From positions 3,882,501-3,946,500 of the forward strand of contig NZ_CP071869.1 of NCBI RefSeq assembly GCF_017569185.1: a DNA stretch of 64,000 nucleotides. The letters run 5' to 3'. The DNA is from Polaribacter cellanae (lineage in GTDB: Bacteria; Bacteroidota; Bacteroidia; Flavobacteriales; Flavobacteriaceae). The translations under genes and the position numbers were made by a program. Under the pieces are notes generated by a model, which was not told where the DNA came from, searched no databases, and saw nothing but the letters and a program-made list of their open reading frames with translations. Within the stretch, counting starts at the first letter, position 1; each line of letters opens with the position of its first letter. Below, piece by piece: positions 1-10,635 of the stretch.

Positions 1-91
1 TATTGCAGCTATGCTGCAGTTGTTAGTTGATAGTTTTTAGTTATTAGTCAAAGTGCTAACTCTAAACCCTAACTACTAACCACTAAATTCT

Positions 92-200
92 TAGGGTGGT
101 TATAGCATTGGGGCTCACCTCTTCCCATCTCGAACAGAGAAGTTAAGCCCAATAGCGCCGATGGTACTGCATTTATGTGGGAGAGTAGGTCGCTGCCTTT
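92..200 (+). rRNA. rrf: 5S ribosomal RNA
   Basis: The segment has the conserved bacterial 5S blocks in order: a GGGGCTCACCTCTTCCCAT-like block, GAACAGAGAAGTTAAGCCC, GATGGTACTGC, and TGTGGGAGAGTAGGTCGC near the 3' end. Length is about 110 nt, normal for 5S rRNA. It is followed by a clear terminator, so it is the last gene of an rRNA operon whose 23S lies upstream of the window. The 91 bp before it are an AT-rich spacer with imperfect TAGTT/AACTA inverted repeats. Ends are judged by eye and may be off by a few bases. Confidence 0.95.
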
Positions 201-230
201 CTTAATTCTTATTTATTTAAGAATTTTATA

Positions 231-262
231 AGCCTCATATCAAAGATATGAGGCTTTTTTTA
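231..262 (+). terminator. Rho-independent terminator of the rRNA operon
   Basis: An 11-bp perfect stem (AGCCTCATATC at 231-241 and GATATGAGGCT at 245-255) with a 3-nt loop is followed by a run of T. It lies about 30 bp after 5S rRNA and should end the rRNA transcript. Confidence 0.9.
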
Positions 263-326
263 TACTCAAAATTTGTAAACTAAAACTTATTCTTGTTTTA
301 AAACAAGAATCCTATTATAAATAATT

Positions 327-1408
327 AGTGCTAGAAAAATTTAAGTAGTATGGTAAGTTTTAATTTATTTTGTTTAATAAATTGATAAAAACCTCTTTAG
401 GGGTTCTGTATCCTAACTTTGTTCTTGGTCTATTATTGAGTTTTTTTATCGTTTCAGAAATATCGTTTTGTTTGACATTATCCAAGTGTTTATTTTTTGG
501 AAAATATTGTCTGATAAGTTTGTTCGTATACTCGTTAAGTCCACGTTCCCAAGAGTTATAAGAGTGAGCAAAATAGACATCACAATTTAATTTTTCTGCT
601 ATTCTCTTATGTCTTGCAAACTCTTTACCATTATCATTGTTAAAATTGTTCGAACCCATTCTTTATGTGGTGCTAAAGTGTTTATAGTCATTTTTGTAAT
701 CATATCTGCTTTTCTTTCTGTCACATTTTCAATCCATAAAAAACTAGAATAGCGATCTACAATGGTTAATAAAGCTCCTTTATGGTCTTTTCCAATAATT
801 AAATCAGATTCTAAATTACCTACTCTTTCTTTGAGTTCTACAATTTTTGGACGTTTTTCTATGGACATTTTATCGGGTATTTGTCCTCTATTGGATTTAC
901 TTCCATACCTTTTTTATATTTTTTTGACCTGTTCCTAGTTCTTTATAAAGCAATCCTCCTTGTTTTTTATCTTGCCAAACATATTGGTAAATTCGCTCGT
1001 GAGAGGCCATCTGTATTGTTTTAAGTTTACACCAACCAACTATCTGTTCTGGAGACCATTGAAATTTAATCATTTTTTCTTTGATTATTTTTTTCATTTC
1101 CGTTGAAAAAATAGTCTTATAATGACCTTCTTTTTTACGCTCATCAGCTAATTTTTGTGCGTGTTTAGCACTATAAGTCCTAGGTTTTGAGTTCCTTTTC
1201 AATTCTCTATAAAAGTACTTTTATTAATACAAAGTGATTTAATAATCTCTTTTTTACTAATTTTTGCCTTAAGCATTAATTCTATTGAGTACCTTTGTTC
1301 GAAAGTTAATTGTTTGTAGTTCATATCACAAATCTTTAACTTTTTTTGGACTTTTTCTAATGGGGTAAAACCCGTAGGGAAATCCTATCAAAAACTTGTA
1401 CTAGCATT
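327..1408 (-). mobile_element. Degenerate IS30-family insertion sequence
   Basis: About 1.08 kb, the usual size for IS30 elements. The ends carry short imperfect inverted repeats around a TGCTAG core (AGTGCTAGA at 327-335; AATGCTAGT read on the minus strand at 1408-1400). The one gene inside is an IS30-type transposase broken by several frameshifts. No convincing target-site duplication was found, so the exact ends are uncertain. It sits just downstream of the rRNA operon and should not move by itself. Confidence 0.75.
360..1324 (-). pseudogene. IS30-family transposase, frameshifted
   Basis: On the minus strand an intact start at 1324 gives an IS30 N-terminal helix-turn-helix (MNYKQLTFEQRYSIELM), but it meets a stop at 1201-1199. 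The protein continues in a second frame (1202-897), a third (868-599) and a fourth (659-360). Joined together they make a full DDE transposase: the first Asp near VDRYSS, the second in NDNGKEFARH, and the Glu in SWERGLNEYTNKLIRQYFP, the classic IS30 signature. Each break is explained by the loss of one A or T from a homopolymer run: near 1208-1212, twice in A runs near 919-935, and near 634. Without those losses the protein would be about 320 residues. It is judged dead; a sequencing artefact is possible but less likely because long A runs elsewhere in the window are intact. Confidence 0.88.
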
Positions 1409-1494
1409 TGAATTTAGGAATTAACAAATATAGGATAACAAATCCTAATACTCTTTAAGACAGTGTTTTAAATTTTATATTGATATATTTAATT

Positions 1495-1696
1495 TGAGTT
1501 CGATATATTACTAATTACTTAAATATTGTTTTTTTGAAAATTAATATCATTCTGATGAAGCAGGATGAGGAATCTTACAAATTGTAGTTATAAATTATGA
1601 GATTTTCCCTATCATTGAAATAATACAGAAAAAATAAAAACCTATATATTAATACGTTAAGTAAAAAAATCTATATTGTTTCTTAAATCGAACTCA
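1495..1696. repeat. Spacer bounded by a 10-bp inverted repeat
   Basis: TGAGTTCGAT at 1495-1504 and its exact reverse complement ATCGAACTCA at 1687-1696 bound 202 bp of AT-rich non-coding DNA between the IS30 remnant and gltD. Inside, near 1550-1576, is a CATTCTGATGAAGCAGGATG-type stretch followed by AGGAATCT, resembling the CATTCTGA...GAATCT intergenic repeats frequent in Bacteroidota. It may be a MITE-like remnant; no gene is seen here. Confidence 0.4.
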
Positions 1697-1705
1697 CGTT
1701 ATTTA

Positions 1706-3169
1706 CTACATTGCTACCAAATCTCCAGTAACATCTTTTGAAGGCAATTCCGATTTTCCCATTAAATAAATATCTACTTGTCTTGCAGCTTCTCTTCCTT
1801 CAGAAATTGCCCAAACGATTAAAGATTGTCCTCTTCTCATATCACCAGCAGTAAATATATTAGGGACATTAGTTTGGTATTTTCCATATTCAGCTTTATA
1901 GTTTGAACGAGCATCTTTATAAATACCTAGTTTATCAGCTAAAGTACTTTCTGGTCCTGTAAAACCAAGGGCAAGCAATGCTAAATCACATGGCCAAGTT
2001 TTTTCTGTTCCTTCAATTTCTATCAATTGAGGTCTTTGTCCTGGAACCATTTTCCATTCAACATTTACTGTTTTTAAAGCAGTTAATTTTCCATTTTCGT
2101 CTTTTACAAATTCTTTTGTATTGATTAGCCAGTTACGTTCTACACCTTCTTTATGAGAAGATGAAGTCTTTAATTGTAAAGGCCAAAAAGGCCAAGGAGT
2201 TGTTGGAGAACGATGCCCTGGAGGTTTTGGCATAATTTCAAAATTAACCACAGATTTTGCTCCTTGTCTGTTGGAAGTTCCAATGCAATCAGATCCTGTA
2301 TCTCCACCACCAATAACAATTACATTTTTACCTGTTGCCATTACTTGGTTTTTTACTTCTTTACCAAATAATACTTTTGTTTGTTGTGTTAAAAAATCCA
2401 TTGCTTGTACAACACCATCTGCATCAATTCCTGGAGTTGGTAAACTACGTCTTTCGGTTGCTCCACCACATAAAACTACAGCATCGAAACTTTTTAAATC
2501 TTCAACTTTATAATTAACACCAACATTTACATTGGTTTTAAAAATAATTCCTTCTGCTTCTAAAATGGCAATTCTTCTATCGATAATTCCTTTTTCCATT
2601 TTAAAGTTTGGAATTCCATAACGTAACAAGCCACCCACTTCATCATCTCTTTCGAAAACAGTAACTGTGTGACCAGCTCTGTTTAATTGTTGTGCAGTAG
2701 CTAAACCAGCAGGCCCAGAACCCACAACAGCAACCGTTTTTCCTGTCCTTATTTTTGGAGGTTGTGGTTTAATCCATCCTTCTTTAAAAGCACGTTCTAC
2801 AATATTTTTTTCAATATTTTCAATAGAAACTGGGTCTTCAATAATACCTAAAACACATGCTTGTTCACATGGAGCAGGACACAAACGACCTGTAAATTCT
2901 GGAAAATTGTTTGTTGAATGTAATATCCAAGAAGCTTTTTTCCATTCACCTTGATGCACCATATGGTTAAAATCTGGAATTAGATTTCCTAGTGGACAAC
3001 CACTGTGACAAAAAGGAATACCACAATCCATACAACGTGAACCTTGCTTCGTTAATTCTTTTTGTGAAAGAGGAACTGTAAATTCTTTATAATTTTTTAC
3101 ACGATCTTTTACAGAAGTGTATGTTTCATCTTGTCTTTCAAATTCTTTAAATCCTGTTACTTTTCCCAT
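1706..3169 (-). CDS. gltD: Glutamate synthase small subunit
   Basis: 487 residues, full length for the NADPH-dependent GltD. It takes electrons from NAD(P)H and passes them through FAD and iron-sulfur clusters to GltB for glutamate formation from glutamine and 2-oxoglutarate. Visible: N-terminal cluster cysteines C46, C49, C54 and C58 (CMDCGIPFCHSGC), more cysteines at C97, C101 and C105, an FAD-binding VVGSGPAG at about 148-155, and a second dinucleotide fold VIVIGGGDTGSDC near 285-297. It lies 4 bp downstream of gltB on the same strand, so the two are cotranscribed and probably translationally coupled. No terminator is obvious after it. Confidence 0.96.
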   Translation of the reverse strand: MGKVTGFKEFERQDETYTSVKDRVKNYKEFTVPLSQKELTKQGSRCMDCGIPFCHSGCPLGNLIPDFNHMVHQGEWKKASWILHSTNNFPEFTGRLCPAPCEQACVLGIIEDPVSIENIEKNIVERAFKEGWIKPQPPKIRTGKTVAVVGSGPAGLATAQQLNRAGHTVTVFERDDEVGGLLRYGIPNFKMEKGIIDRRIAILEAEGIIFKTNVNVGVNYKVEDLKSFDAVVLCGGATERRSLPTPGIDADGVVQAMDFLTQQTKVLFGKEVKNQVMATGKNVIVIGGGDTGSDCIGTSNRQGAKSVVNFEIMPKPPGHRSPTTPWPFWPLQLKTSSSHKEGVERNWLINTKEFVKDENGKLTALKTVNVEWKMVPGQRPQLIEIEGTEKTWPCDLALLALGFTGPESTLADKLGIYKDARSNYKAEYGKYQTNVPNIFTAGDMRRGQSLIVWAISEGREAARQVDIYLMGKSELPSKDVTGDLVAM

Positions 3170-3173
3170 GACA

Positions 3174-6100
3174 TTATGCTTTTGTTAATTCTTCGAACAT
3201 TGGTTCTTCTGTTTCTATACGTTTTAATGCTTTTTTGTATTCTATTGGCATTACTTTTACAAAGTTTTTTAAACTAGCATCCCAATCTGCTAATAAAGAA
3301 GTACCTTTTTTACTATCTGTATATAAAACGTGTTTTTCTATAGTTGTCTTTAAATCTAGTGCATCTATATCTGAAATCTCTTCAAATTCGATGGTTTCAG
3401 TATTACAAAGACCATTTATAAATTTGTTTTCAGGATCATAAACATACGCTATTCCTCCACTCATTCCAGCAGCGAAATTTCTTCCTGTTTTTCCTAAAAC
3501 AATTACTTTTCCACCAGTCATATATTCACAACAATGGTCTCCAACACCTTCTACAACTGTTTTGGCTCCAGAATTACGAACTGCAAAACGTTCACCTGCA
3601 ATTCCATTTATATATGCTTCACCTTCAACAGCACCAAATAAACAAACGTTACCGATAATGATATTGTTTTCCGCAATAAAATTTGCTTTTGCTGGTTTTT
3701 TGATGATTAATTTAGCTCCAGATAAACCTTTTCCTAAATAATCATTTGTATTTCCGTCTAAAATGAATGTCAATCCATGAGCACCAAATGCTCCAAAACT
3801 TTGTCCTGCAGAACCCGTGAAATTGATATTTAAAGTATCTTCAGGTAAACCCAAATGACCATAAATTTTAGAAATTTCGTTACTAACAATTGCACCAACA
3901 GTTCTATCTGTATTTTTTATAGCATAAGAAAGATTCATTTTTTCCTTTCTATATAGAGCTCTGTGAGAATCTTTTAAAATAGTAAAGTCTAAAACGTCTT
4001 CTAAATTATGATCTTGTTTTTCTGTGTTTTTTACAGGGAGATGATTGTAGCCAGTAGGTCTATGTAAAATACTTGATAAATCTAAACCTTTCGCTTTATA
4101 ATGCTTAATTGCTCTGTTTGCATTGATTTTATGCGTCTGACCCACCATTTCAGATAATGTTCTAAAACCAAGTTCTGCCATTATTTTTCTTAATTCTTCA
4201 GCAATATAATAGAAGAAATTAATAACGTGTTCTGGTGTTCCTTTAAAGTTTTTACGCAATTCTTTATCTTGAGTTGCGATACCAACTGGACAAGTATTTA
4301 AATGACATTTACGCATCATAATACACCCAGAAGCCACTAAAGGAGCTGTTGCAAAACCGAATTCTTCTGCACCTAATAAGGCTGCAATTGCAACATCTCT
4401 ACCCGTTTTTAGTTGTCCATCACATTCTACAACAATTCTACTTCTTAAATTATTCATTACCAAAGTTTGCTGTGCTTCAGACAAACCAAGTTCCCAAGGT
4501 AAACCTGCGTGTTTTAATGACGTTAAAGGAGAAGCTCCTGTTCCACCATCATAACCAGCTATTAAAACGACATCTGCTTTTGCTTTTGCAACACCAGCAG
4601 CAATGGTTCCAACACCAACTTCCGAAACTAATTTTACATTAATTCTTGCTTCACGATTTGCATTTTTTAAATCGTAAATTAATTGTGCTAAATCTTCAAT
4701 TGAATAAATATCGTGATGTGGAGGAGGAGAAATCAACCCAACAAATGGCGTTGAATTTCTCGCATTTGCAATCCAAGGTAAAACCTTGTAGCCAGGTAAC
4801 TGTCCACCTTCACCAGGTTTTGCACCTTGTGCCATTTTAATTTGAATCTCTCTTGCGTTTGTTAAATAGTGAGAAGTAACTCCAAATCTACCAGAAGCAA
4901 CTTGTTTAATCGCAGAATTTCTACTATCTCCATTAATATCTTTTTGGAAACGTTTTCTATCTTCACCACCTTCACCAGAATTAGATTTTCCGCCAATTCT
5001 GTTCATGGCAATCGCTAAATTTTCGTGTGCTTCTCTGGAAATTGATCCATAAGACATGGCACCTGTTTTAAAACGTTTTACAATTTCTGTCCAAGGTTCT
5101 ACTTCGTCTAAAGGAATTGGGTCTAAATTATCAAACTGAAATAAACCACGAATGGTCATTAAATTTTCTGCTTGTTCGTTTATGGCTTTTGAGTACACAT
5201 CGTAACTTGCTTGATCGCTTAAACGAACTGCTTGTTGTAATTTTGCAACTGTAGTTGGGTTGAATAAATGACGCTCGCCATTTCTTCTCCATCTATAATC
5301 TCCACCAATATTTAAACCTAAATTTTTATCAATTTGATTGTCTGGATACGCTTGTTTGTAACGTTGGTCTATTTCTTTTTCTATTTCATATAAACCAATA
5401 CCTTCTATTCTTGAAGCTGTATAAGGGAAATATTTTTCTACAAATTGAGAATTAAAACCAACAATTTCGAAAATTTGAGAACCTCTGTACGAATGTAAAG
5501 TCGAGATTCCTATTTTGTTCATCACTTTTAATATTCCTTTTCCGATTGCTTTGTTGAAATTATCGACAGCTTGTTGCTCATCCATACCAACAATAAAACC
5601 TTCTTTTACTTGCGCTCTAATAATTTCGTTTACCATATATGGGTTGATGGCACTTGCACCATAACCAAATAAAGTAGCAAAATGATGTGGTTCACGTGGC
5701 TCTGCAGATTCTATAATGATATCGAAAAAAGAACGTTTTCTTAAACGATTTAATTGATGATTTACATAAGAACACGCTAATAAAGCAGGAATTGGAGCAA
5801 ATTCTTGGTTTACACCTCTGTCTGAAAGAATGATAATATTATTCTTATTTTGAATTGCTTTTTCTACTTGAATAACAATAGTATCTAAAGCGTCTTCTAA
5901 ACCATTTAATCCTTGTGCTTTTGGATATAGAATATTAATTGTTGTTGCTTTAAAACTTTCAATATCGATACTTCTAATTTTTTCTAAATCGGCATTAGAA
6001 ATAACAGGGTTTTTAATATTTAATTTTCTACACTGTCTTTCTGTAATGCTAAAAATATTTCTATCTTTTCCTAAATTTAAACTGATATCTGTTACGATTT

Positions 6101-7688
6101 CTTCACGAATTCCATCTAAAGGTGGGTTTGTAACTTGTGCAAATAGTTGTTTAAAGTAGTTGGAGATTAATTGAGGTCTGTCTGACAAAACTGCCAAAGG
6201 AGTATCAATTCCCATAGAACCTAACGCCTCTTTACCAACTTGTGCCATTGGCGTAATTACTTCTTGAATATCTTCAAACGTGTAATTAAATAAACGCTGA
6301 CGTGTTTTAATATCTATCGTTTCAATTGGACAAGTATCACCAGTATAAGGAACATCTTTTAAATGCAAACGCGTTTTGTCTAACCATTCTTGATAGGGTC
6401 TTTCTAAAACAATTTTTGCTTTTATTTCTTCATCTTCAATAATTCTTCCTTTGTTCATGTCTACCAAGAACATTTTTCCTGGCTCTAATCTACCGTGTTT
6501 TTTTATGTCTTCTGGAGCAATATCTACCACACCAATTTCTGACGACATAATTAACTTTCCGCTTTTTGTAACTGTATATCTTGAGGGTCTTAAACCATTT
6601 CTATCCAATAAAGCACCAATATAATCTCCATCTGTAAAAGGTACAGAAGCAGGGCCATCCCAAGGTTCCATAATACAACTGTTGTATTCGTAAAAAGCTT
6701 TACGTTCTTTAGACATTGTTTTGTGTTTTTCCCACGCTTCAGGAATCATCATCATCATAATTTCTGGTAACGAACGACCTGTGTGTGTTAACAATTCTAC
6801 CACCATATCCATAGAAGCAGAATCTGATTTTCCTGGTAAAATAATTGGGAATAATTCTTCGATTTGTGGACCAAAAACATCACTTTTCATAATTTCTTCA
6901 CGCACACGCATTCTACTTACATTTCCACGTAATGTATTAATTTCTCCATTCTGACACATGTGTCTAAAGGGTTGTGCCAACTCCCAAGTTGGCATTGTAT
7001 TGGTTGAAAATCGTTGGTGAACTAACGCCAAACGCGTTACCAAATCTTTTTCTTGAAGATCTTTATAATAAGGGCCAATATCTTCAGGCATAATAATACC
7101 TTTATATATAATGGTTGTTATTGATAAACTTGAAACGTAAAAATAACCGCTTTCCGAAGTTTTCGATTTTCTTATTTTATGTTCTGCAATTTTACGAGCA
7201 GCATATAATTTTGCTTTAAAAGTAGCTTCATCTAACTCTTTTTCATTTTTACCAACAAAAATTTGCTCGATGTTTGGTTCGGAAGCCAATGCAATTGGTC
7301 CCAATTGTGTAGCATCTACAGGAACCTCTCTCCATCCTAAAATAGAAAGTCCTTGTGCTTTTATTTCGTTTTCGAAAGTAGCTTTACAGAAATTATATTG
7401 GTTTTTTGCTTTTGGTAAGAACACCATTCCAACTGCATATTCTCTTTGTTCTGGAATTGAGAAATCACAAACTCTTTTAAAGTATTTATGAGGAATATCA
7501 ATTAATAAACCAGCTCCATCTCCTGTTTTTCCATCGGAACTAACACCACCTCTGTGTTCTAGTTTTACTAAAATTTCTAAAGCGTCGTGAATAATTTGAT
7601 TTGTCTTGTCTCCATTTAAATTACAGATGAATCCTGCACCGCAATTTTCGTGTTCAAATTCTGGTAAATATAAGCCTTGTTTCTCCAT
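3174..7688 (-). CDS. gltB: Glutamate synthase large subunit
   Basis: 1504 residues, the normal size for bacterial GltB. An N-terminal class II glutamine amidotransferase domain releases ammonia from glutamine; Cys16 in ENCGAGF is the expected nucleophile after removal of a short propeptide. A central domain and the FMN-binding synthase domain follow, with the 3Fe-4S motif [15 protein letters not shown] (C-x5-C-x4-C). The C-terminal part is the glycine-rich GXGXG beta-helix ([17 protein letters not shown]). First gene of a gltB-gltD operon, downstream of and parallel to the ammonium-uptake genes, which makes this a GS-GOGAT-type nitrogen-assimilation block. No glutamine synthetase is in the window. 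Confidence 0.97.
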   Translation of the reverse strand: MEKQGLYLPEFEHENCGAGFICNLNGDKTNQIIHDALEILVKLEHRGGVSSDGKTGDGAGLLIDIPHKYFKRVCDFSIPEQREYAVGMVFLPKAKNQYNFCKATFENEIKAQGLSILGWREVPVDATQLGPIALASEPNIEQIFVGKNEKELDEATFKAKLYAARKIAEHKIRKSKTSESGYFYVSSLSITTIIYKGIIMPEDIGPYYKDLQEKDLVTRLALVHQRFSTNTMPTWELAQPFRHMCQNGEINTLRGNVSRMRVREEIMKSDVFGPQIEELFPIILPGKSDSASMDMVVELLTHTGRSLPEIMMMMIPEAWEKHKTMSKERKAFYEYNSCIMEPWDGPASVPFTDGDYIGALLDRNGLRPSRYTVTKSGKLIMSSEIGVVDIAPEDIKKHGRLEPGKMFLVDMNKGRIIEDEEIKAKIVLERPYQEWLDKTRLHLKDVPYTGDTCPIETIDIKTRQRLFNYTFEDIQEVITPMAQVGKEALGSMGIDTPLAVLSDRPQLISNYFKQLFAQVTNPPLDGIREEIVTDISLNLGKDRNIFSITERQCRKLNIKNPVISNADLEKIRSIDIESFKATTINILYPKAQGLNGLEDALDTIVIQVEKAIQNKNNIIILSDRGVNQEFAPIPALLACSYVNHQLNRLRKRSFFDIIIESAEPREPHHFATLFGYGASAINPYMVNEIIRAQVKEGFIVGMDEQQAVDNFNKAIGKGILKVMNKIGISTLHSYRGSQIFEIVGFNSQFVEKYFPYTASRIEGIGLYEIEKEIDQRYKQAYPDNQIDKNLGLNIGGDYRWRRNGERHLFNPTTVAKLQQAVRLSDQASYDVYSKAINEQAENLMTIRGLFQFDNLDPIPLDEVEPWTEIVKRFKTGAMSYGSISREAHENLAIAMNRIGGKSNSGEGGEDRKRFQKDINGDSRNSAIKQVASGRFGVTSHYLTNAREIQIKMAQGAKPGEGGQLPGYKVLPWIANARNSTPFVGLISPPPHHDIYSIEDLAQLIYDLKNANREARINVKLVSEVGVGTIAAGVAKAKADVVLIAGYDGGTGASPLTSLKHAGLPWELGLSEAQQTLVMNNLRSRIVVECDGQLKTGRDVAIAALLGAEEFGFATAPLVASGCIMMRKCHLNTCPVGIATQDKELRKNFKGTPEHVINFFYYIAEELRKIMAELGFRTLSEMVGQTHKINANRAIKHYKAKGLDLSSILHRPTGYNHLPVKNTEKQDHNLEDVLDFTILKDSHRALYRKEKMNLSYAIKNTDRTVGAIVSNEISKIYGHLGLPEDTLNINFTGSAGQSFGAFGAHGLTFILDGNTNDYLGKGLSGAKLIIKKPAKANFIAENNIIIGNVCLFGAVEGEAYINGIAGERFAVRNSGAKTVVEGVGDHCCEYMTGGKVIVLGKTGRNFAAGMSGGIAYVYDPENKFINGLCNTETIEFEEISDIDALDLKTTIEKHVLYTDSKKGTSLLADWDASLKNFVKVMPIEYKKALKRIETEEPMFEELTKA

Positions 7689-7843
7689 ATTTTAATAAAT
7701 TATATTTGCTAATTTATATTTTTTATTGAGAAAAACGTACTGTTTATAAGCTTTTAATATAATTTTTATGATGGAAATAATATTTCACTATAAATAATTA
7801 AATTATAATAATTAAACGAATTTATATTGTGATATTCATAAAA

Positions 7844-7879
7844 ATAAAAAAACCTACAAATTTTTTAAAACTTGTAGGT
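7844..7879 (-). terminator. Terminator of the amtB operon
   Basis: Inverted repeat ACCTACAA (7852-7859) and TTGTAGGT (7872-7879) with an A run before it on the plus strand, which is a U run after the hairpin in the minus-strand transcript. It lies 22 bp after the amtB stop and separates amtB from gltB. Confidence 0.8.
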
Positions 7880-7901
7880 AAAATAAGTGTTGTTTTATTG
7901 A

Positions 7902-9143
7902 TTAATGTTCGTTTAAACGAAAGTCTGGATATGCATCCATACCATGTTCGTGAGCATCTAACCCTTCTAATTCTTCTTTTTCGCTAACACGTATTCCTAT
8001 TGTTTTCTTTAATGTAAACAAGATAATAAATGAAGTTGCTAAACAGAATACTGCATAAGATACAACTCCAATTAATTGACTTAAAAATTGGGCACCACTT
8101 GCAAGATTTCCAAAAATACCCACAGCTAATGTTCCCCAAATTCCACAAACTAGGTGAACAGCAATTGCACCAACTGGGTCGTCTAATTTTAATTTATCAA
8201 TTAAGCTAACTCCAAATACAATTAATGCTCCAGCAATTGCACCAATTAAAATGGCGTCTGTTGGCGACATTACATCTGCACCAGCAGTAATTGCTACTAA
8301 ACCTCCTAAAATTCCGTTTAAAAACATGGTTAAATCTAGGTTTTTATACATAAATGTAGAAACCAATGCAGCTATTACTCCACCTGCAGCAGCTGCTAAA
8401 CAAGTGGTTACTAAGGTTAAAGAAGTTAATGCTGGATCTGCAGATAAAACAGAACCTCCATTAAAACCAAACCAACCTAACCAAAGAATTAAAACTCCTG
8501 CAGTTGCTAGTGGAATGTTATGGCCAGGGATGGCTTGTATTTTTCCGTTCTTGAATTTTCCAATTCTCGAACCTAATAAGCAAACAGCAACTAAAGCAGC
8601 CCATCCACCAACTGAATGTACTAAAGTAGAACCTGCAAAATCGTAAAAAGGAGTTGACATTTTATCTAAAAATCCACCACCCCATTTCCAAGAACCTGCA
8701 ATTGGGTAAACGAATCCTACATATAATATGGTGAAAACCATAAAAGATCCAATTTTCATTCTTTCAGCTACAGCACCAGAAACAATTGTTGCAGCAGTTG
8801 CAGCAAACATTCCTTGGAATAAGAAGTCTGTCCAGTAAGTATATCCTTCATTATAAGTTAAATCTAAAGTTCCTTCTGTGGTTAATGGAGAAGAAAGGCC
8901 GAACACGAAATCTCCTAAATAACCAGAAGCATTTGCCCCCCAAGTTGGGTACATTAAGTTGAAACCAACGAAAGCATATAATAATAAACCAACTGTAATA
9001 ATAAATATATTTTTAAATAAAATATTAATGGTATTTTTCTGTCTTGTTAAACCGATTTCTAAAAATGCAAACCCTGTGTGCATAAAGAAAACCAATACTG
9101 TACAGATCATTATCCATACATTATTTGTTGTAAGTAATTCCAT
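7902..9143 (-). CDS. amtB: Ammonium transporter
   Basis: 413 residues with about 11 hydrophobic segments. Both pore histidines of the Amt family are recognisable, in STLVHSVGGW and in AIAVHLVCGIWG. It conducts ammonium/ammonia across the inner membrane and is normally closed by a bound PII protein. The PII gene lies 19 bp upstream on the same strand, the standard amtB-glnK pairing in inverted gene order. A conserved FGFNGGS stretch and the cytoplasmic C-terminal tail that contacts PII (VSEKEELEGLDAHEHG) are present. Likely induced on nitrogen limitation, but no regulator site is certain. Confidence 0.96.
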   Translation of the reverse strand: MELLTTNNVWIMICTVLVFFMHTGFAFLEIGLTRQKNTINILFKNIFIITVGLLLYAFVGFNLMYPTWGANASGYLGDFVFGLSSPLTTEGTLDLTYNEGYTYWTDFLFQGMFAATAATIVSGAVAERMKIGSFMVFTILYVGFVYPIAGSWKWGGGFLDKMSTPFYDFAGSTLVHSVGGWAALVAVCLLGSRIGKFKNGKIQAIPGHNIPLATAGVLILWLGWFGFNGGSVLSADPALTSLTLVTTCLAAAAGGVIAALVSTFMYKNLDLTMFLNGILGGLVAITAGADVMSPTDAILIGAIAGALIVFGVSLIDKLKLDDPVGAIAVHLVCGIWGTLAVGIFGNLASGAQFLSQLIGVVSYAVFCLATSFIILFTLKKTIGIRVSEKEELEGLDAHEHGMDAYPDFRLNEH

Positions 9144-9162
9144 AATAAAATAGTGTAATAGT

Positions 9163-9501
9163 TTAGTTTAAAGTTTCTCCTCCTTTTTCTCCAGTTCTAA
9201 TTCTGTAAGCATCTATAATGTCGCTTACGAAAATTTTACCATCTCCAACTTCGCCTGTAGATGCTGCTTCAATAATTGTGTTAATGGTTATTTTTTCGAA
9301 ATTGTCATTCACAACAATAGAAATGTACCTTCTTTGGATATCGCTTGTGCTATAGCTAATTCCTCTGTAAACATGTCCTTCTTGTTCGTTACCTAAACCT
9401 GTAACATCCCAGTAAGAGAAGAAATTAACACCTACTTCATGTAGTGCATCTTTTACTGTGCTAAATTTCGATTTTCTAATGATTGCTTCTATTTTTTTCA
9501 T
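9163..9501 (-). CDS. glnK: PII nitrogen regulatory protein
   Basis: 112 residues, typical PII size. The T-loop (about 36-54) ends with Tyr50 in YRGISY, at the position of the uridylylated Tyr51 of other PII proteins, and the GEVGDGKIFVSDI signature follows at about 81-93. It senses 2-oxoglutarate and ATP/ADP and should block the AmtB channel when nitrogen is plentiful. The T-loop sequence differs from the proteobacterial GRQKGHTELYRG form (GNEQEGHVYRG here), as is usual in Bacteroidota. Whether the tyrosine is modified cannot be told from sequence. Confidence 0.94.
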   Translation of the reverse strand: MKKIEAIIRKSKFSTVKDALHEVGVNFFSYWDVTGLGNEQEGHVYRGISYSTSDIQRRYISIVVNDNFEKITINTIIEAASTGEVGDGKIFVSDIIDAYRIRTGEKGGETLN

Positions 9502-9527
9502 AATTAATAAATGTTATTTGGTTGGTA

Positions 9528-10517
9528 TTAGAATGAATAAACTGTTGCTAAAGTTGCACCAGTTATGTTGTTTTGTGCGGATAATCCTGAAATAATCATA
9601 TCGTTTAAAGAGTCGTATCTAATTTCAGGAATAAGGTTTAGGTTTTCTGTTAAAGAGATGTTTCCAGATAAAGTAAATGCAGTTACACTTGCGTCTCCTT
9701 TTCCAGCTGTTGTTTGGTAGTATTCTGGTCTTAGTCCTAAAGAAAACTTTTTGCTGAATGAATTCTGCAAATATAAAGCGACACCTTGGTAACCAGCATC
9801 TGCATCACTGGAATTAGAATATGCAGCATTTATTCCAAAGAAGAAAGAGTCAGTTAAATTAAAGCCACCTGAATAATCTAAATACAACACATCGTTAAAC
9901 CCGAATCCGTCTGCTCCATAAGCAAGATTAAAATACTGACCTTTGTAACCAGTTTGAAAACCTAATTGATAGTTTGTACTTGGATTCGCACCAGCAGTTA
10001 TTCCATGAGGATTTGTAACGGCCAACATAAAGGATAAATCTTCTGAAGCTTCATAATCCATTTTTAAACCTGTATGAGAAAAGGGACCTGCATTGAACAA
10101 GTAGGATACTGAATAGTTAAAGTTTCCTGCTGGAGAAATAACTTCGTACCCAAAAAATGTGTTAAACTGTCCTAATGTAAAAGTAATTTTTTCTGATGCT
10201 CTGTAATATGCATATAATTGATTAATTGCGCCTTCGTATGCATTTGCAGCATTTGCTCTTGGTCCATAAGCTAAATCTGCTACAACTCCAGCTTTTCCTT
10301 TTTCATAAGAAAAAATGGTGTTTGCCATTCCTAAACCGAATCCGTTTGCTACGCCACTTCCACCATACAAAACGCCAATACTTCCCAAAGAATTGTCTTT
10401 AAGATTACTTGTATAATAAGTATCAACTGTACCACTTATTGTAAATATACCCTTTTTTTCCTGTGCAGTTGTTGCTAAACTTGTAGCTACTAATAAAGTT
10501 AAAAATATTTTTTTCAT
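9528..10517 (-). CDS. Outer-membrane beta-barrel (porin-like) protein
   Basis: 329 residues with a clear signal peptide (MKKIFLTLLVATSLATTAQ). The rest alternates hydrophobic and polar residues with many aromatic residues and ends in Phe (ATVYSF), both marks of outer-membrane beta-barrels. It resembles the porin-like proteins often found with amtB-glnK in Flavobacteriia. First gene of the omp-glnK-amtB transcript (26 bp to glnK), so it may let ammonium or small nitrogen compounds through the outer membrane; this role is inferred from position only. Confidence 0.75.
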   Translation of the reverse strand: MKKIFLTLLVATSLATTAQEKKGIFTISGTVDTYYTSNLKDNSLGSIGVLYGGSGVANGFGLGMANTIFSYEKGKAGVVADLAYGPRANAANAYEGAINQLYAYYRASEKITFTLGQFNTFFGYEVISPAGNFNYSVSYLFNAGPFSHTGLKMDYEASEDLSFMLAVTNPHGITAGANPSTNYQLGFQTGYKGQYFNLAYGADGFGFNDVLYLDYSGGFNLTDSFFFGINAAYSNSSDADAGYQGVALYLQNSFSKKFSLGLRPEYYQTTAGKGDASVTAFTLSGNISLTENLNLIPEIRYDSLNDMIISGLSAQNNITGATLATVYSF

Positions 10518-10548
10518 AATAATTGTTCTTTTAATTTTATTAAACGGA

Positions 10549-10635
10549 TCAAATGTATATAAAACTATTTTAATTTTAGGGGTTGTTTTTTATAATGTCT
10601 ATATTTTTTGATATGTACCCTTAAAAAATAGGGGT
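10549..10635 (-). promoter_or_regulatory. Possible promoter and operator region of omp-glnK-amtB
   Basis: Read on the minus strand, TACATTTG (10556-10549) fits the TAnnTTTG -7 element of Bacteroidota, 31 bp before the omp start. No good -33 TTG is seen. Two exact TAGGGGT copies on the plus strand (10577-10583 and 10629-10635) and a TAGGGTG at 10684-10690 could be an activator's sites, as expected for a nitrogen-regulated promoter. Weak evidence. Confidence 0.35.

Noticed and set aside
1-91. Possible small RNA before 5S rRNA
   Set aside because: The imperfect TAGTT/AACTA repeats are low complexity, and the segment is the normal 23S-5S spacer.
4349-4642. 97-codon open frame rich in Leu, Gln and His on the plus strand
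   Set aside because: Composition results from reading the gltB antisense strand; no gene features.
7689-7843. Possible riboswitch upstream of gltB
   Set aside because: The spacer is AT-rich with no conserved stem or known aptamer core.
8251-8646. 131-codon open frame on the plus strand
   Set aside because: Lies wholly antisense to amtB, has no recognisable features, and its composition mirrors the amtB codons.
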